This document shows positions 43,156 to 54,874 of a stretch of DNA of 64,000 nucleotides, one piece after another. Each line of letters starts with the position of its first letter. The stretch's first letter is position 1. The notes beneath the pieces were generated by a model that saw only the letters and a program-made list of their open reading frames with translations, was not told the origin of the DNA and searched no databases. The translations under genes were made by a program, and so were the position numbers. Source of the stretch: Russula earlei (lineage: Eukaryota > Basidiomycota > Agaricomycetes > Russulales > Russulaceae); contig JAGFNK010000164.1 in the NCBI GenBank assembly GCA_025769875.1, forward strand, positions 40,674 to 104,673, read 5' to 3'.

Positions 43156-43291
43156 TTGTGATTTGCATATTCGCATATTCGCATATTTGTGTGTGATTGC
43201 ACATGTGTAAGCCCTTTGTCAGTACCTTCTTTTCACCTTCACTTCGGCGTCACCCCACACTTTATTTTCCTGATCCTGATCATCACCTCCC

Positions 43292-44564
43292 ATGCAGACC
43301 CGCTCGTCAAGAAGCTCTGATTCCTCTGCAGAAGAAACCCGAGCAGATATCAAGGCAAGATGGACGACTGAGGAGGAAGCCGAGTTCTTAAACTTCCTCT
43401 TGGAGCACAAGGACCAAATGACATCCAACGCTATGTTCAAGGATCAAGTCTTCAATGAGGTGGCCAGTCAAATTAGGTCCCTTTGTAAGAAGGGTGGCTT
43501 CAAAACTCTGAGCTCGTGCAAGACGAAGTGGCAAAGGGTACGTGTTTCCTCTTTTGACTACACCTCAACACTGACACCGTTCAACTAGATGAAGACCGAC
43601 TGGGACACCATTTCAGCGATCAAAAATAAGTCTGGCATGGCTTGGGATGATGTGACAGGAATGGACATATCAGCAGAAAATCAAAATCAGGCAGTGTATG
43701 ATGAGCTGGTTGCAGTGCGTCTGTAACTCCTGATTTGTTGACAATATCTTACTTTAGTAGGACAAACCAGCAGTCAAGAAGTTCCACCACAAGGGCTGGC
43801 CACATTGTGAGGCCATGGAATCTCTTGTAGGAACAAAAACCAAAGGCAAACACGCATACCGGGCTTCGCAGCCAACGCCTCATGCTGAGCATGCTCCATC
43901 CCAGCCAACACCTCGTGCTGAGCATGCTCCATCCCAGCCAACACCTTGTGCTGAGCATGCTCCATCCCAGCCACCTACTCCTGCTCACCTGACCCCCGAT
44001 TTGTCTCAAGTCGGCGGCAGCAGGAGGGCATCGACTTCACCATCAAATACCTCATTCGACTTCGTAACCAACAAGTGTAAATCACCTCGCATTGACGATA
44101 TCCTGATGACCAAAACATCTTCAGCTAAAAAACAGAGGGGTGACACTGTGGCGTCTGCTGTCATGGGTGTTACAGCGGTCATGAACAGAGTTGTTGATGT
44201 CTTCGACTCAACTGTCCATTCTCTTGGTTTCTCCCCGCCCATGCCTGAATTCGCACCCGCACCTGCACTCGCACCCACACCTGCACCTGCACCTGCACCC
44301 GCACTCGCAGGTGATACTGTACCTGGATTTTTGGCACTTCCTGAGTATGCACGCTGGACACTGGCAGTCCAACACCTTGCCAGTGATATCAAGGATATCA
44401 CAAATGGTTGTTGGTTGCCAACTGATGATATTGTCCCAGCATTATCCCTGTTTGCCAATTGCGGCATCGGAGAGGTGGATGGCTACCTCGCGCTCATATC
44501 CGTGGAGTCATCACGTGAGTTTGCACGTGGATACATATGTAATCTGGTGGAGAAAGTGAAGTGA
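43292..44564 (+). CDS. Harbinger Myb/SANT-like DNA-binding protein
   Basis: Exons 43292-43537, 43589-43714, 43761-44564 (introns 51 and 46 nt, in phase), 391 residues. In this superfamily the second protein binds subterminal DNA and brings the transposase to the nucleus. The N-terminal trihelix/Myb-SANT-like domain shows ARWTTEEEAEFLNFLLEHKDQ, FKTLSSCKTKWQR and MKTDWDTISAIKNKSGMAWDD (about residues 22-120). The middle has three near-identical copies of an 11-residue unit PSQPTPxAEHA and an (AP)n tract, probably disordered. The C-terminal part is helical and unassigned. Confidence 0.88.
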
Positions 44565-44713
44565 GCGTAAGCGATGATTTGTGTTGTTGTGTCATGTATG
44601 TGTATCCAAATAAATATTTCACATATTGTGAAATTACATGTGATGTGCCAAAAAAATTTTCTGTCAAAAAGTTGCACGCTTTGTCCCCGTTGTTGTCCCC
44701 TCCCTCGCTCAAG

Positions 44714-46075
44714 ATGCCTGATAACCCTCATCAGCAATGGGTACAATGGCGACGCCAACGGCACCAATGGCTCTATGTCATGTTAAATATGTCAACTGTT
44801 CTCCTACTTTGCTGCCAAGCATTACTTGAGCTCCTTGAACCCCTCTATTGTCCTCCTATCCCATATCACACATCTTCATACACTGGGGCTAAGTGGGTTG
44901 AGGACCTACTCACTGGCCATCCAGAGCGCATTCGGACTGAGCTTGGGGTGCATAAAAAAGTATTTATCATCCTCCAGTGGATCCTCCAACGACTTGGTAT
45001 CTCATCATCACGACACGTCCAAGTCGAAGAACAAATTGCTATCTTCCTTTGTACAGCTGTCACAGGGCTGCCATCGACACATGTCGGAGAGCATTTTCAG
45101 CAGTCACCCTGCACCATTTCAAAGTAAGTATCTCTCAGGTTTCTTTCAGATGTCGTCTGATGGATAGCTAGGTATTTTAAAAAAATTCTAGGCGTTCTCT
45201 CGAGCCCTCCCTTCTACACCACATTTGTGCACCTTCCCGATGCTGATTCACCCCCTCACCCCTTCATCCAAAGCAACCCCAAATTCTTTCCATTTCTCAA
45301 GGACACGCTGGGTGCTATTGATGGTACACATATTGACTGTTTTGCCACTGCTGCAGAGCGTGATGCGGCAAGGAACCGCAAAGGAGGTCTCACGCAGAAC
45401 TGCCTCGTGGGATGCTCATTCGACCTCCGCTTCACCTACCTGCTGACTGGTTGGGAGGGTTCCACTGCTGACGTGACACTTTTTCACGCAGCACATCATT
45501 CTGATCTTCATGTCCCAAGGGGGAAGTATTATCTTGGTGATGCGGGTTTTGCCTCGTCAGATGTACTTCTCACCCCTTATCGAGGCGTGCGGTACCATCT
45601 AGCTGAATGGGGCCGTGCTTGCACAAGGTGAGTCTTTGTTGTCTTACTTTCAAGTTGTCTTACTGATGTTTGTCCTAGGCCACGCACACCCAAGGAGCTG
45701 TTCAATTTGCGTCATGCCCAAGCTCGCAATGTCATTGAATGCATTTTTGGAATTCTCAAGTGGTGTTTCAAGATTCTCTCACAACCCCGCGAGTATGACA
45801 TGGGAGTTCAAGCACACATCCCATGTGCGCTCGCAGCACTTCACAATCTTATTCGCGCATATGACTCTAGGGAGATTGGCACCTTTGACAACCAAGTGGC
45901 TGACCTCCAGATGGACGCACAAGAAGAGGAAGCGCTGGCTGGTGAACTTGGAACAGGCCCTGTGACGCATGGTGAGAGGGAGCGAGCAAATATCAGGCGA
46001 GATAAAATTGCTGATGACATGTGGGAGCAGTATCAGAGAATTCAGAGGGACCACACAGAACGTGTTATTGAATAG
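44714..46075 (+). CDS. PIF/Harbinger DDE transposase
   Basis: Exons 44714-45123, 45172-45627, 45679-46075 (introns 48 and 51 nt, in phase) give 420 residues without stops. It would cut and rejoin the element at TWA targets. The first intron joins TISK to YFKKILGVLSSPPFY, restoring the family pattern. A helix-turn-helix region (VEEQIAIFLCTAVTGLPSTHVGEHFQQS) precedes the DDE_4-type nuclease: first Asp in LGAIDGTHID, second in YYLGDAGFAS, catalytic Glu in RNVIECIFGILK. All three catalytic residues are present and the length is normal. Confidence 0.92.
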
Positions 46076-46224
46076 TATTTTTTTCAAAAAAAGATTTTCC
46101 ATTTCCTCTTCAAAAATCTCTCGCTCCGCGTGCATGGATCCTGGGCCCTACAGTATGCCTCGGCAACATTCAGCGGACACAAGCAGACTGAGTCAGTTCC
46201 CAGTCACGGCTGCAATCACAATAC

Positions 46225-46395
46225 GCGAATATGCAAATCACAAGCAAATAAAAACTCATATTAAAAAAAAACCTATTAGTTTATCATATATGCGATGTCA
46301 CTTATATCACACTGGTCACACCAGTCACTCCCAGAAAATCCCAAAATTCAAGTTCAAGTTCGAAGTTCAAGAATTCTCGGTTGGTATCATGGGCC
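46225..46395 (-). repeat. Right terminal inverted repeat of the Harbinger element
   Basis: Inverted partner of 42985-43155, followed by the TTA target duplication at 46396-46398. Confidence 0.9.
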
Positions 46396-46398
46396 TTA

Positions 46399-48960
46399 GT
46401 TTGCGACGTCCGCCACCGCCACCGCCACCGCCACAATTTGCCTGCTTGGATCAGCTCTGACCCCTCTCCCCCCCCACTACGACATTTCCATATATAGTAG
46501 CTTACAAAGATGTGGTCATGTGACAAATGTGGGCCGATAAGTGAGGACCTGCTGAAAAAAAAAAAAAAGTCCGGTCCATTGCCATTGGACCGAAAATGGA
46601 CCGCGGATCGAACCAGACCGGACCGATGGCAACCGGTGTCAGCGGTATCCGCGGGTGCGTTTGTTTCGTTCACACACGCTCTCTCATCCTCTCCTCCCTC
46701 TCCTTCCCACTAAACCTCTCTCCATGGCCAACATGACTACCTCCCTGGACAAGCCTCCACCTCATTACCCATAGCAAGCCACATTCCTGACTCAGCTGGA
46801 ATGGATTTGCACGTGCGGTATTTCGTTTTCGTTTCTGTGGCTACTTTGTTTTAATTTTTACACCACCACTCAGTATGTCAGTTGTCTCCCATTCGCTTAC
46901 CCACGTGTGCCCTGTGGCTCGCGCACTCGGGCCCTATACCTCTATCCAACCCTCAACTATACGTATCACTGGCATTGCCAGCCACCGCCTCTACGTCTCC
47001 CGTCGCCGCCCCAGTCTCGTCCGCCGCCGTGCCCTCACTCGTCTCCTCTCCGCCCGCGTCAGCCACAGCCTCCGCGCTGCCAGTCTCAGCCCCCGCATTG
47101 CCAACCGCCTCTACGTCTTCCGTCGCCGCCCCAGTCCTCGTCTCGCGCACCGCCGCACCCGTAGCCTCAGCCTCGCCCACCGACGTCTTAGCGCCGCCCG
47201 CCGCCTCAAGCCCAGCTCAATCGGCCATCGCTACCACGCCCTCAGCCTCGTCCGCTGCCGTTCTGGGTGTAGTCCCAGCCACCGCTCTGCTTCCTGACCA
47301 CGCCGCCCTCTCACTTCCGTCGCTAGCCGTTATACCGCCTCGCACCGCCGAGAAAGAACGCACAAATAACTGGAAAACGAAGAGCACGCCGCCGCCTCAG
47401 AAGAGCAGATGTCACAACGCCGCCTCGCAGAAAGAACATCAGACCCTGCCACCACGCCGTCGTCACAGGAGAGGCCGCCGACGCAAGCACCACGCCGCAC
47501 AACACCTCCCCTTCCATCGCATCCCCGCCCACACGTACGCCCTCATCCACGTGTGCTGCCACCACCTGCAGTGGCGAAGACCTCGTCGCCGCGGCCGTGA
47601 GATGATTACCCGAGACCCGTTCACGTCTTGTTTTTGGACACTGATCACACACTCTCTAGCTCAACAACTACGGCAAGCGTTCGCAAGGCGGACCACGCTG
47701 TCCACCACCTCTTGTCTCGTCACCCACTCGCGCGCTATCGTCAACACGTCCCACCGCCAACTGCTGTAGAGACGACCCCGCCATCTCGCCACCGCCCTCA
47801 CCCTCTTCTCCGTCGCCTCCATCTCCCACGACCCTCGCCCTCCGGCGCTGCCACCCTCTCTCACCACCGCCCTCGCTCTTGCCGCCATCGCCTCCGCATA
47901 GACAACAGCAGCAACACGGCCGACGCTTGGCAACACCACGAGGCGCGACGACGCATTCGACACGCCGCGAGCACGCCTCATCCCCTCCCTGCTTCGACAC
48001 ACCACACCCGCGTTCAACACCTTCGACACGCCGCAAGGCTCAGACTCGGACAAGGACGTGTCACACACTCGATCGTCCTCGGACACGGATCCCGTACCCG
48101 TACAGAGATTCAGCAACGGAAGGAACATAGTCACAACTGCAGAGCACATAGATAATAAACTGGTCTGAACTGGTCCAGTGACCGTGGGGCAACTGCAAAC
48201 AGACCGGTCTATGAAATTCATGAACCGGGCCGGGCCGGTTTCCCGAAGGTCACATGGTGTCATAGTGGGAGAGGTACGGCGGTTGCTTGGATCCGATTAC
48301 ACTCGTCTAGTCTCTCGTCCGGGACAACGCTCCCTATCCACCAACGCCTTCGACTGGCTTTCTGTTCTCTTCCACCACAGTGCTCCCATTTTTTGCAGCA
48401 CTTCCTGATCTTTATGTCCTCCTCCCATGCATAGATCAAACAATTCGATTTCTTGGGCTCGAGAACTCGGAAGCTCCTCCGGTAGACTATACCTCATATT
48501 CAAGGATTTGGCCATCTGTGCAGTAGTATCGAGCGTTTTGCGTCGGCGACGAGTGCGCCTCCCGGAGACACGTTCGCCCCACCGCCACGGCCTGCCTCGC
48601 GCAATAGGCGCCCCAAAACAATAACAATTGCATTCCCAGCTTGACAGTGGTCAGGGTCCATATAGCAACAAGTCCCTAAACTGGTCCGCGCGCCCTTGAG
48701 CACTAAGCACGGCATCTCCCCGTAGCCCCGATCTTCCGTCCTTACTCTCATGAGGGCCCCTTACTTATGCACCCGGCTCAATAGACAGGAAACTTCAATG
48801 TTCGTGCCCCATGCACGTGCGAGACACTGAGGTACGCATATCCCATTCCCGTGTATTTACGCACCCTGCGGTCTTATTTTTAATCTATAGCGCGTGTGTG
48901 TTGCCCGATCAAACAAACCTCGACCCTAATCAACCCTTGGCCAGGGCCACTGAGCGAGCG
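46399..48960. repeat. GC-rich repetitive block 1
   Basis: Starts with a GCCACC microsatellite (46409-46432), then a cluster of GGACCG/CGGTCC motifs (46571-46640) that recurs inverted at about 48165-48240 (GGTCTGAACTGGTCC, AGACCGGTC), suggesting the ends of one element. Between them 46990-47950 is very C-rich with many GTCTCAGCC- and CGCCGCCCCAG-like units; an open frame there (46882-47769) codes only for low-complexity Ala/Pro/Ser/Arg. The segment 47390-47600 resembles 51230-51400. I regard it as non-coding repeat DNA; the class is unknown. Confidence 0.5.
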
Positions 48961-48962
48961 GG

Positions 48963-49790
48963 TCATGGAGAAATTTGACATTCGAAGTCAGATGGGAAGG
49001 ACATCGACGAGTAGAAAAATCTGAGTGCTGAGTGCCGGGTGGCCTCGGTCGGGATGAAGACGGCCTTGTTCCCAAACGCGGCCATGCTCGCGATCTCCTG
49101 CCGACGGCGACCCATCTCCTGCGCGAACTCGTCCCTGATGTCCGCGTCTGCCTGCGCCTTGATGCGGATCGCTTCCGCTTCCGCCTCGACTGCGAGATGC
49201 GTCGCGTGCGTGCGCGCCTCAGCTTTGATGTGGGTGCGCTCGGAGACCACCTTTGCAGCCGCGATGATGGAGTACGCTTCGGCGTCAGATTCTGCCTGAA
49301 AAGACGGATCGGGTCAGTAGGGAGTGTGGGCTGCGTGTGGAGCCGGCAGGTATGTTGCGAGCTTGTGCCTTGGTGCGGACGATGGACAGAACACCCTCTT
49401 CCTGCTTGACCTTGTCGCTGCTTTCACGATCAACGATCTGTGGAGGCGCTCGGTTAAGTCCTTATCTCATTTCACCACAGCGGAGAGGACTTTCCGCAGT
49501 GTCGATTTGAGCCTGCAGGGCACGTTTGGTGAGTTTATCCATCGTGCTCGCAATCTCGCCTGATATACTTGTCACAAAGTTATTATATGGTCACCCTTGA
49601 ACTACCTATCAATGATCGCAAGGTCCTTCAGATTGATACCGTATTCGAGGGCGGCGGTATACAAATTGTCCGTCGCGTGTATTCCTAGCGCGTCAAGGAA
49701 TTGAGAAGGGTTCTCTGTATCCTCCATGGCGTCGCCACCCAGAGAGCGTTGATTAACTATGGAGCTGTAGTCGACTATGGAAAGGAGTCA
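48963..49790 (-). pseudogene. SPFH/Band-7 (stomatin-like) gene, C-terminal half, decayed
   Basis: Minus-strand pieces in order: NPSQFLDALGIHATDNLYTAALEYGINLKDLAIIDR (about 49723-49606); GEIASTMDKLTKRALQAQIDTAE (49559-about 49490); IVDRESSDKVKQEEGVLSIVRTKAQAR (about 49440-49360); AESDAEAYSIIAAAKVVSERTHIKAEAR... to GNKAVFIPTEA and a stop at 48963. The alternating Ala/Glu-rich helix is typical of SPFH-family C-termini. Directly after IIDR the frame reads TAG where the family pattern, as I remember it, has a glutamine (CAG). No N-terminal SPFH core was found upstream, and one junction (near 49450) could not be made to fit. Likely a truncated, inactivated gene. Confidence 0.6.
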
Positions 49791-50730
49791 AATCATCATG
49801 ACAAAGACAATGGCATGGTGAGCAACGATCTGTGTCAGGTTGGACTGGGTCCTGTCTCAAAGGCGTCTCTTCTCTGTGTGTAGCGAGTTTGAGGGGCTCC
49901 TCCAGCTACCACTTGACGTACAGCTTTAAGCTCACCGAACCTGGTCAAGGGTGATTCTGTGGGTCCAGAGTCGTGAGTCGTCAGGGAACAGTGGGAGGCA
50001 GTTCACGGACATGTATTATGTCGGCGTCAATTTTCGCCAAGCGTGTGGAGAGCGTCCACGCAGAGTGACGTTCCGATGCGTGATGCAGTGCTGGCCTGCG
50101 GAAAGCAGCTCTGACGGATCCCAATCCTCGTCAGCAAGCCTTGGTGGCTTCGGGCCGCAAGGGCGGGTGCGGAGGAGCGCGAAAGCGCAACACGGCGCGT
50201 CCTCGGGTCTCAGCCATTCCCGCCGGGCCATACTGTAATGGCGGACAGACGTTCGCGTCGACGTTGCTGCTCTCATTTTCGTGCGCGCCGCTGCTCAAGC
50301 AGCATATCCTTCACACCCTGTCCATGACCAATGAGGAGCTCGCCTCGCTCGAGCCGATCATCGCGCAGGCTTGGGACCAGTGGGATCACCAGGTATGTCC
50401 TCCGCCACGCCATACGTGTGCGCACGACCCGTCAAATCCTCACCCTCTCCCCCGGCCTCTGCAGCGTCGGTTACACTATGCTCAACAAGCACAAGCCGCT
50501 GCGGGCGCAGGCAGACCTCCCGACGGTCAACCGCTCGGGGAGGTGGCCCCTCCTCCGCCGCCCCACAGGTACCCAGCCGCGGTCGAGTTGGGCGACGCAC
50601 AGACGACAGCACAGCCCTTCCCCCCGCCGGATCCTAACCAACATTCGATGCCGCAAGCAAACGATTTCCGCGCACTCTTTCATCGCTCGCTCCTCACGCC
50701 GTCCCTTTGCCTCATGTTTCTTTGCCCACC
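49791..50730 (+). other. Unassigned region, possible exon fragment
   Basis: No recognised gene. A short plus-strand open segment beginning at ATG 50324 (MTNEELASLEPIIAQAWDQWDHQ) ends at a good donor (CAG|GTATGT, 50393/50394) with a pyrimidine-rich acceptor near 50463, after which low-complexity Ala/Pro sequence follows. It could be the remains of a host gene cut by the GC-rich repeat, but I cannot name it. Confidence 0.3.
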
Positions 50731-51850
50731 GTTCCGATGTCACTACCGGAGTCTCAGCCCCGCTAGCAGTTGTCTCACCTCAAGCTGCCTCAGTTCCAGC
50801 TTTGCCCGCCACTCTGCCACCTCAATTTCTTGCCCTCTCGCCGTCTCAGCCTCGCCCCCCACTACCTTAGCTTCGCCCTCTCCGGTCACAGTTTTGCCGA
50901 CCACCGCCGCCTCCTTGTTGCTCACTGTCGCTGTCTCAGCCCCCATTCCATAATTGCCCCCACGTCGTTAGTGCCTGCCTCAATCGTCGTACCTGCTCCG
51001 TCTTCCGCCTCCTCTGCTCCATCTCCAGTCACCTCAGGTTCAGCCTCACCGCTGTCGCCCCAGCTCTGTTCCATGTCTCCGTCTTGGTCTCACAGCCACC
51101 GTCTCAGCACCAGCCGCCACCGTGGTTCTAGTTTCGCGCGATACCAGCATCGCGGCACCGTTGCTGTCCAAGGAGTTCAAGAAGGTCCAGACCCGAGCCA
51201 AGCCAGGCGCCGCCACAGAGAAGCAGACGCTGCCACCACACCGCCAACCAAGGAGACGCCGCTGATGCCAGCAGCACGCCACACGCGGCGTTTCACATCA
51301 TCTCCCCTTCCACGCGCGCTTACACATGCCATCGCCACCTGCAGTGGAGGAACCCCTTCATGGCTATCGCAAGGTGCTAGCACTAGCAACGCACAAGCCG
51401 ACCACACCCTCCACCTCCGTCAACAATGCTATGCTGCCTCCCGCAGAGCTCACCACTCGATGCGACAAAGCCAATGGCACGCCGGCGATTGCAGCAGCAG
51501 AAGCAGCAGCTATGCGCTGCACCACCACGAGGCACGACGACAGAATGGAGCACGCACATGTGCGCGCCTTGCCTCTCTCCACTACTGGCTAATCAACGCT
51601 CACGCCACCCAGTCCCGCCTTCTTGCCACACGCACCAGCATGCGATGACCTCGAGCGCTCCATCATCCCCCTTTTTGTAGCCAGCAGTTCAAGCCTGCTC
51701 GGTCTGTCAGTCGCAAGCTTACTTTCTTCTTGCACGACGGAGGACCTCGGGACAGCTGCAGTTACGACGACATCACACGGGCATATGGCTGAAAACTCCA
51801 CTCTCGACAGTTTGACTAGGGACAGTCAAATTTTCATGCCCCTGGGTGGG
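50731..51850. repeat. GC-rich repetitive block 2
   Basis: C-rich sequence with the same GTCTCAGCC/CTCAGCCTCGCC units as block 1 and a matching internal stretch (51180-51400: GAGAAGCAGACGCTGCCACCAC.., CCACCTGCAGTGGAGGAACC) that parallels 47400-47590. Open frames on both strands are low-complexity and unsupported. Probably a second, diverged copy of the same repeat, in the same orientation. Confidence 0.45.
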
Positions 51851-53327
51851 AGATGTATAGCGGATTGTGGCTGGCCATGGAATTCGCTCTTACATGGGTA
51901 AATCATCGCCCCCATCGTGCGTCCTGTCACTTCCAGGTTGGCTTCGCGTCACCTCCCTCACGTCCCTCGACCACGTTCTCAAGAGCTCGTCGCCACCGAT
52001 CGCCACGTGCCAGCGCAGCCACCGGAGACGACGCCTCGACGCCTCGTGTCGTCCGGTCTGACCCCGTCCACTGACTTGGATTTCCTTTCATATGCCTGCC
52101 TGTCTTTCAAGCCTTTCCTGTCCCTTGGCTCCTCTCTTGTATATAAAAACATATCTCGAATACAGGGAGTGGCCCTCTTGTTCCCTTTGTATGTGCCCGA
52201 GCGGATCTGACTGAACGAATGCACGCAAACGTTGTCTCCTGCGGGCCCGCTGGGTTTCAAGTCACCCGAATGTTCCTGCAATCAGGCATTCTTGCACTTG
52301 ACCGGCGTCCGTTTTTGTTTTCATTTTTGGGCGTTCTCTCTCATTCTCTTTCCCCTCTTCCTTCCTACCAGTGCAACAGCCCATTGTCCCATTTCACAAG
52401 CCTCTCTTCACGTGGTGATGACGCTGCCCCCTCCCCTCCTGCCCCAGTTTCTGCCATGCGCAACATGTGTTTCCCTTCGTTTTTCCCCTCCATTTTCTCT
52501 TTTTTTTTTTTACTTTCATTTTCCCCTCGAGCAGCGGTGGTGACGACGACGTCACCGTCACAGCGGCAACCTCAACGTGATGGCCATGACCATGACCGCA
52601 ACCATGGAATGGTACAAGCAGCCACCACAAGTTTTCCCGCATGCAGTCATTCTCACACATTGACCAGGTGCGTTTTTCAACTTCATTTTTTGCGGGTTCT
52701 CATTCTATCTTGCCTCCCCTTTCCTCCTTCCTCCAGATGATGATATTTGATATCTACATGACAGTTTACTTCTATGTTCCATGTAATGCATAATACAGCT
52801 TGTATATTGTATTCTATATACTAAAAAACTGGGTTCCTGCTATCCAACACCCAAACTGAAATACACTGAAATACATGACTTCAATGTGAGATTGAAGGAG
52901 ATGTGGGTGGTGTGGGTGGTGCAGGTGTTAATGAGGTGGAGAATGCAGTGTGCATGCAGATGCATTCTAACATGGCTTTGCATGTCACAGTGGCATGAGG
53001 TGGTCCTCCATCATGCAAGAAGAACAGATAGTTGTTGTGCACTGTGGCTCATTGCAGCTTGGGAGGCAGGCAGCATGGGTGTTGATGGGGCAGTGGATGG
53101 TAGTTGTGTTCTTTTCGCAGTGGGTTGAATTACCATACTGTTGGAGCTATAGGGATGATGGCTCAGTCTTGTGTGTAAAAGACTGAGGAAATGAATACAA
53201 TAACTAAATTATTCTAATTATTTACACATATGGTCTGGATTGTCTGTTTGCATGGCACTTAGTGGCTGCATGTCCAACACATACAAGGTGATTGTGTCAG
53301 CAAGAGAATTGGTGCATCGATCATGTA
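51851..53327. other. Gene-free region
   Basis: No coding feature recognised. Two similar pyrimidine-rich blocks occur at about 52275-52380 and 52645-52740 (TTGACC..GCGTTTTT..TTCATTTTT..GCGGGTTCTC/GCGTTCTCTC, then CCTCTTCC), perhaps a small internal duplication. 52890-53130 is GT-rich. Confidence 0.45.
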
Positions 53328-53960
53328 TTTATTGTCGTTTTCACGTGACCTTGCACTTGCCATTTTTGGATGTCATTTCGAGTGCGAAATTTAAACTGCT
53401 GTATCTCAACAGTTTCTCAACAGATTGCCTTGAAACTTTGACAGTAGAACCTTATATACTGTATCTATGTGCAGCTAAAATATGGGAGCCTAATATATAG
53501 TTCTTGAAATGTCGATTTTCGGGTGCTGACATGAGTGCAAAACTTTGAACTGCCATATCTCAACTGTTTCTGAATCGATTGACTTGGAACTTCAACAGTG
53601 GGATCTCATGTACTGTATCTAGGTGCAGCCCAAGAGTTGGGGTCTAATTCTCTGTTCTTGAAGTTTCGATTTTTGGGTGCAATCTGAGTGTGAAATTTCG
53701 AACTGCCATATCTCAACCATTTCTCAATGGATTGCCTTGAAACTTGGACAGTGGGATCTCATATAATGTGTCTAGGTGCAGCCAAAGAGTTGGTGTCTAA
53801 TTATCAGTTCTTGAAGTTTTGATTTTTGGGTGCCCATCTGCGTGCAATTTTTCGAACTGTCATATCTCAACCATTTCTCAATGGATTGCCTTGAAACTTG
53901 GACAGTAGAACCTCATGTACTGTATCCAGAGGCAGCCAAATAATTGGTTTCACTCATTGA
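53328..53960. repeat. Tandem array of the 151-bp unit, copy 2 (about 4 units)
   Basis: Same unit and same leading segment (TTATTGTCGTTTTCAYGTGACCTTGCACTTGCC) as 39342-39837. The first three units match the first copy in order, with the same unit-specific differences, and one more unit follows (53830-53960). The two arrays were therefore copied as a block rather than amplified independently. Confidence 0.85.
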
Positions 53961-54536
53961 ATTTTCACGTTTTGGGGTGCTGACCCCAAGCATGATAAAA
54001 TTACATTATCCCTACAGCTGAGCACATGATATGATACAACTATTTATGACGTAGCACGCGAGAGGGGCACGTTCATGGGACCAGACAAGGACTGATGGAA
54101 GAGCAATAAGACAAAATCGAAACAATGACGCAAGGCATGCGTTGAGGCAGCGATTGCAATCGTGCGTGAATAGGCGAGGTGAGGCGATGGTGGGCGTGAG
54201 CCCTCGAGTACGGCAGTGGCGAACGATGACGAACGATGGGGGGGTGGCTCGGTAGTCGGAGCAATGCAGTGAGCGACAGTGTGCTGCTGTCGGGCACCTT
54301 TTGGTGTTTCTCGTGCATGACGCGGCATTCGCGCACTACGATCGTTGCATTTCACACCGCTTACCCCTCTCACACTTCAAAAAATGTGGCTTTTTATTAT
54401 GCGAGCCATCAGGAAATGTCTTCCATATGTGGTGCATCATACTTACCTGAAACCAGGAAATTGCTGTTGACCCTTGGACATGAAAGCTTGCTCCGTTCAC
54501 CTGGCTCATCCACAACATAACCCTCAAAATAGAGCT
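53961..54536. other. Flank of the large palindrome
   Basis: No gene recognised. On the minus strand an open segment crosses the palindrome boundary (GKLPAVGEGNLQLYFEGYVVDEPGERSK.., 54600-54450) and ends at a good splice donor (TTTCAG|GTAAGT, near 54445). It looks like a captured exon of an unidentified gene. Confidence 0.4.
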
Positions 54537-54874
54537 GGAGGTTCCCTTCACCGACCGCGGGAAGCTTTCCCTGGTCCTGTCCAACAACGGAAGAGGCAAA
54601 CACGAGCAGCGGCGTTCAAGTTTCGAACTGTCGGCGGCCAGCCGCGTGTGAGCCAGCAGAGCAGTGACTGGAGGAAGGATGAGTTTTGTACATATGGCAG
54701 GGAGAAATAACATTGCATACCTTTGTCGTTTTGTCAACTTTTCATTTTGCTCTCCCACAGTGTACCACAGTATCGTATGTGTGTGGTCTCAAGTGAGACC
54801 TGGAACTTGCACGTCACGGGTTCCCTCCTCTGCAGCAAGTTCAGATGCGCGCCGATGGGCATGTGCAAGCAGGC

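Larger units (their letters stand above)
42985..46395 (+). mobile_element. Complete PIF/Harbinger DNA transposon
   Basis: 3411 bp bounded by 171-bp terminal inverted repeats (42985-43155 and 46225-46395, outer ends GGCCCATGATACC and GGTATCATGGGCC) and 3-bp TTA target duplications (42982-42984, 46396-46398), the hallmark of the superfamily. It carries two genes in the same orientation, a Myb/SANT-like protein and a DDE transposase, both with open frames after removal of short introns. Nothing visible prevents it from being functional. Confidence 0.95.

Noticed and set aside
46882..47769. 295-codon open frame rich in Ala, Pro and Ser
   Set aside because: Produced by C-rich repeat sequence; several overlapping frames on both strands are equally open, so it is not evidence for a gene.
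48297..48560. Possible second Harbinger Myb-like fragment
   Set aside because: Only a vague resemblance to the start region of the Myb gene (plus-strand CTCCCATGCA context); no domain motif could be followed.
50141..51648. Long open frames of 270-290 codons in GC-rich block 2
   Set aside because: Low-complexity composition and overlapping open frames on both strands, as in block 1.
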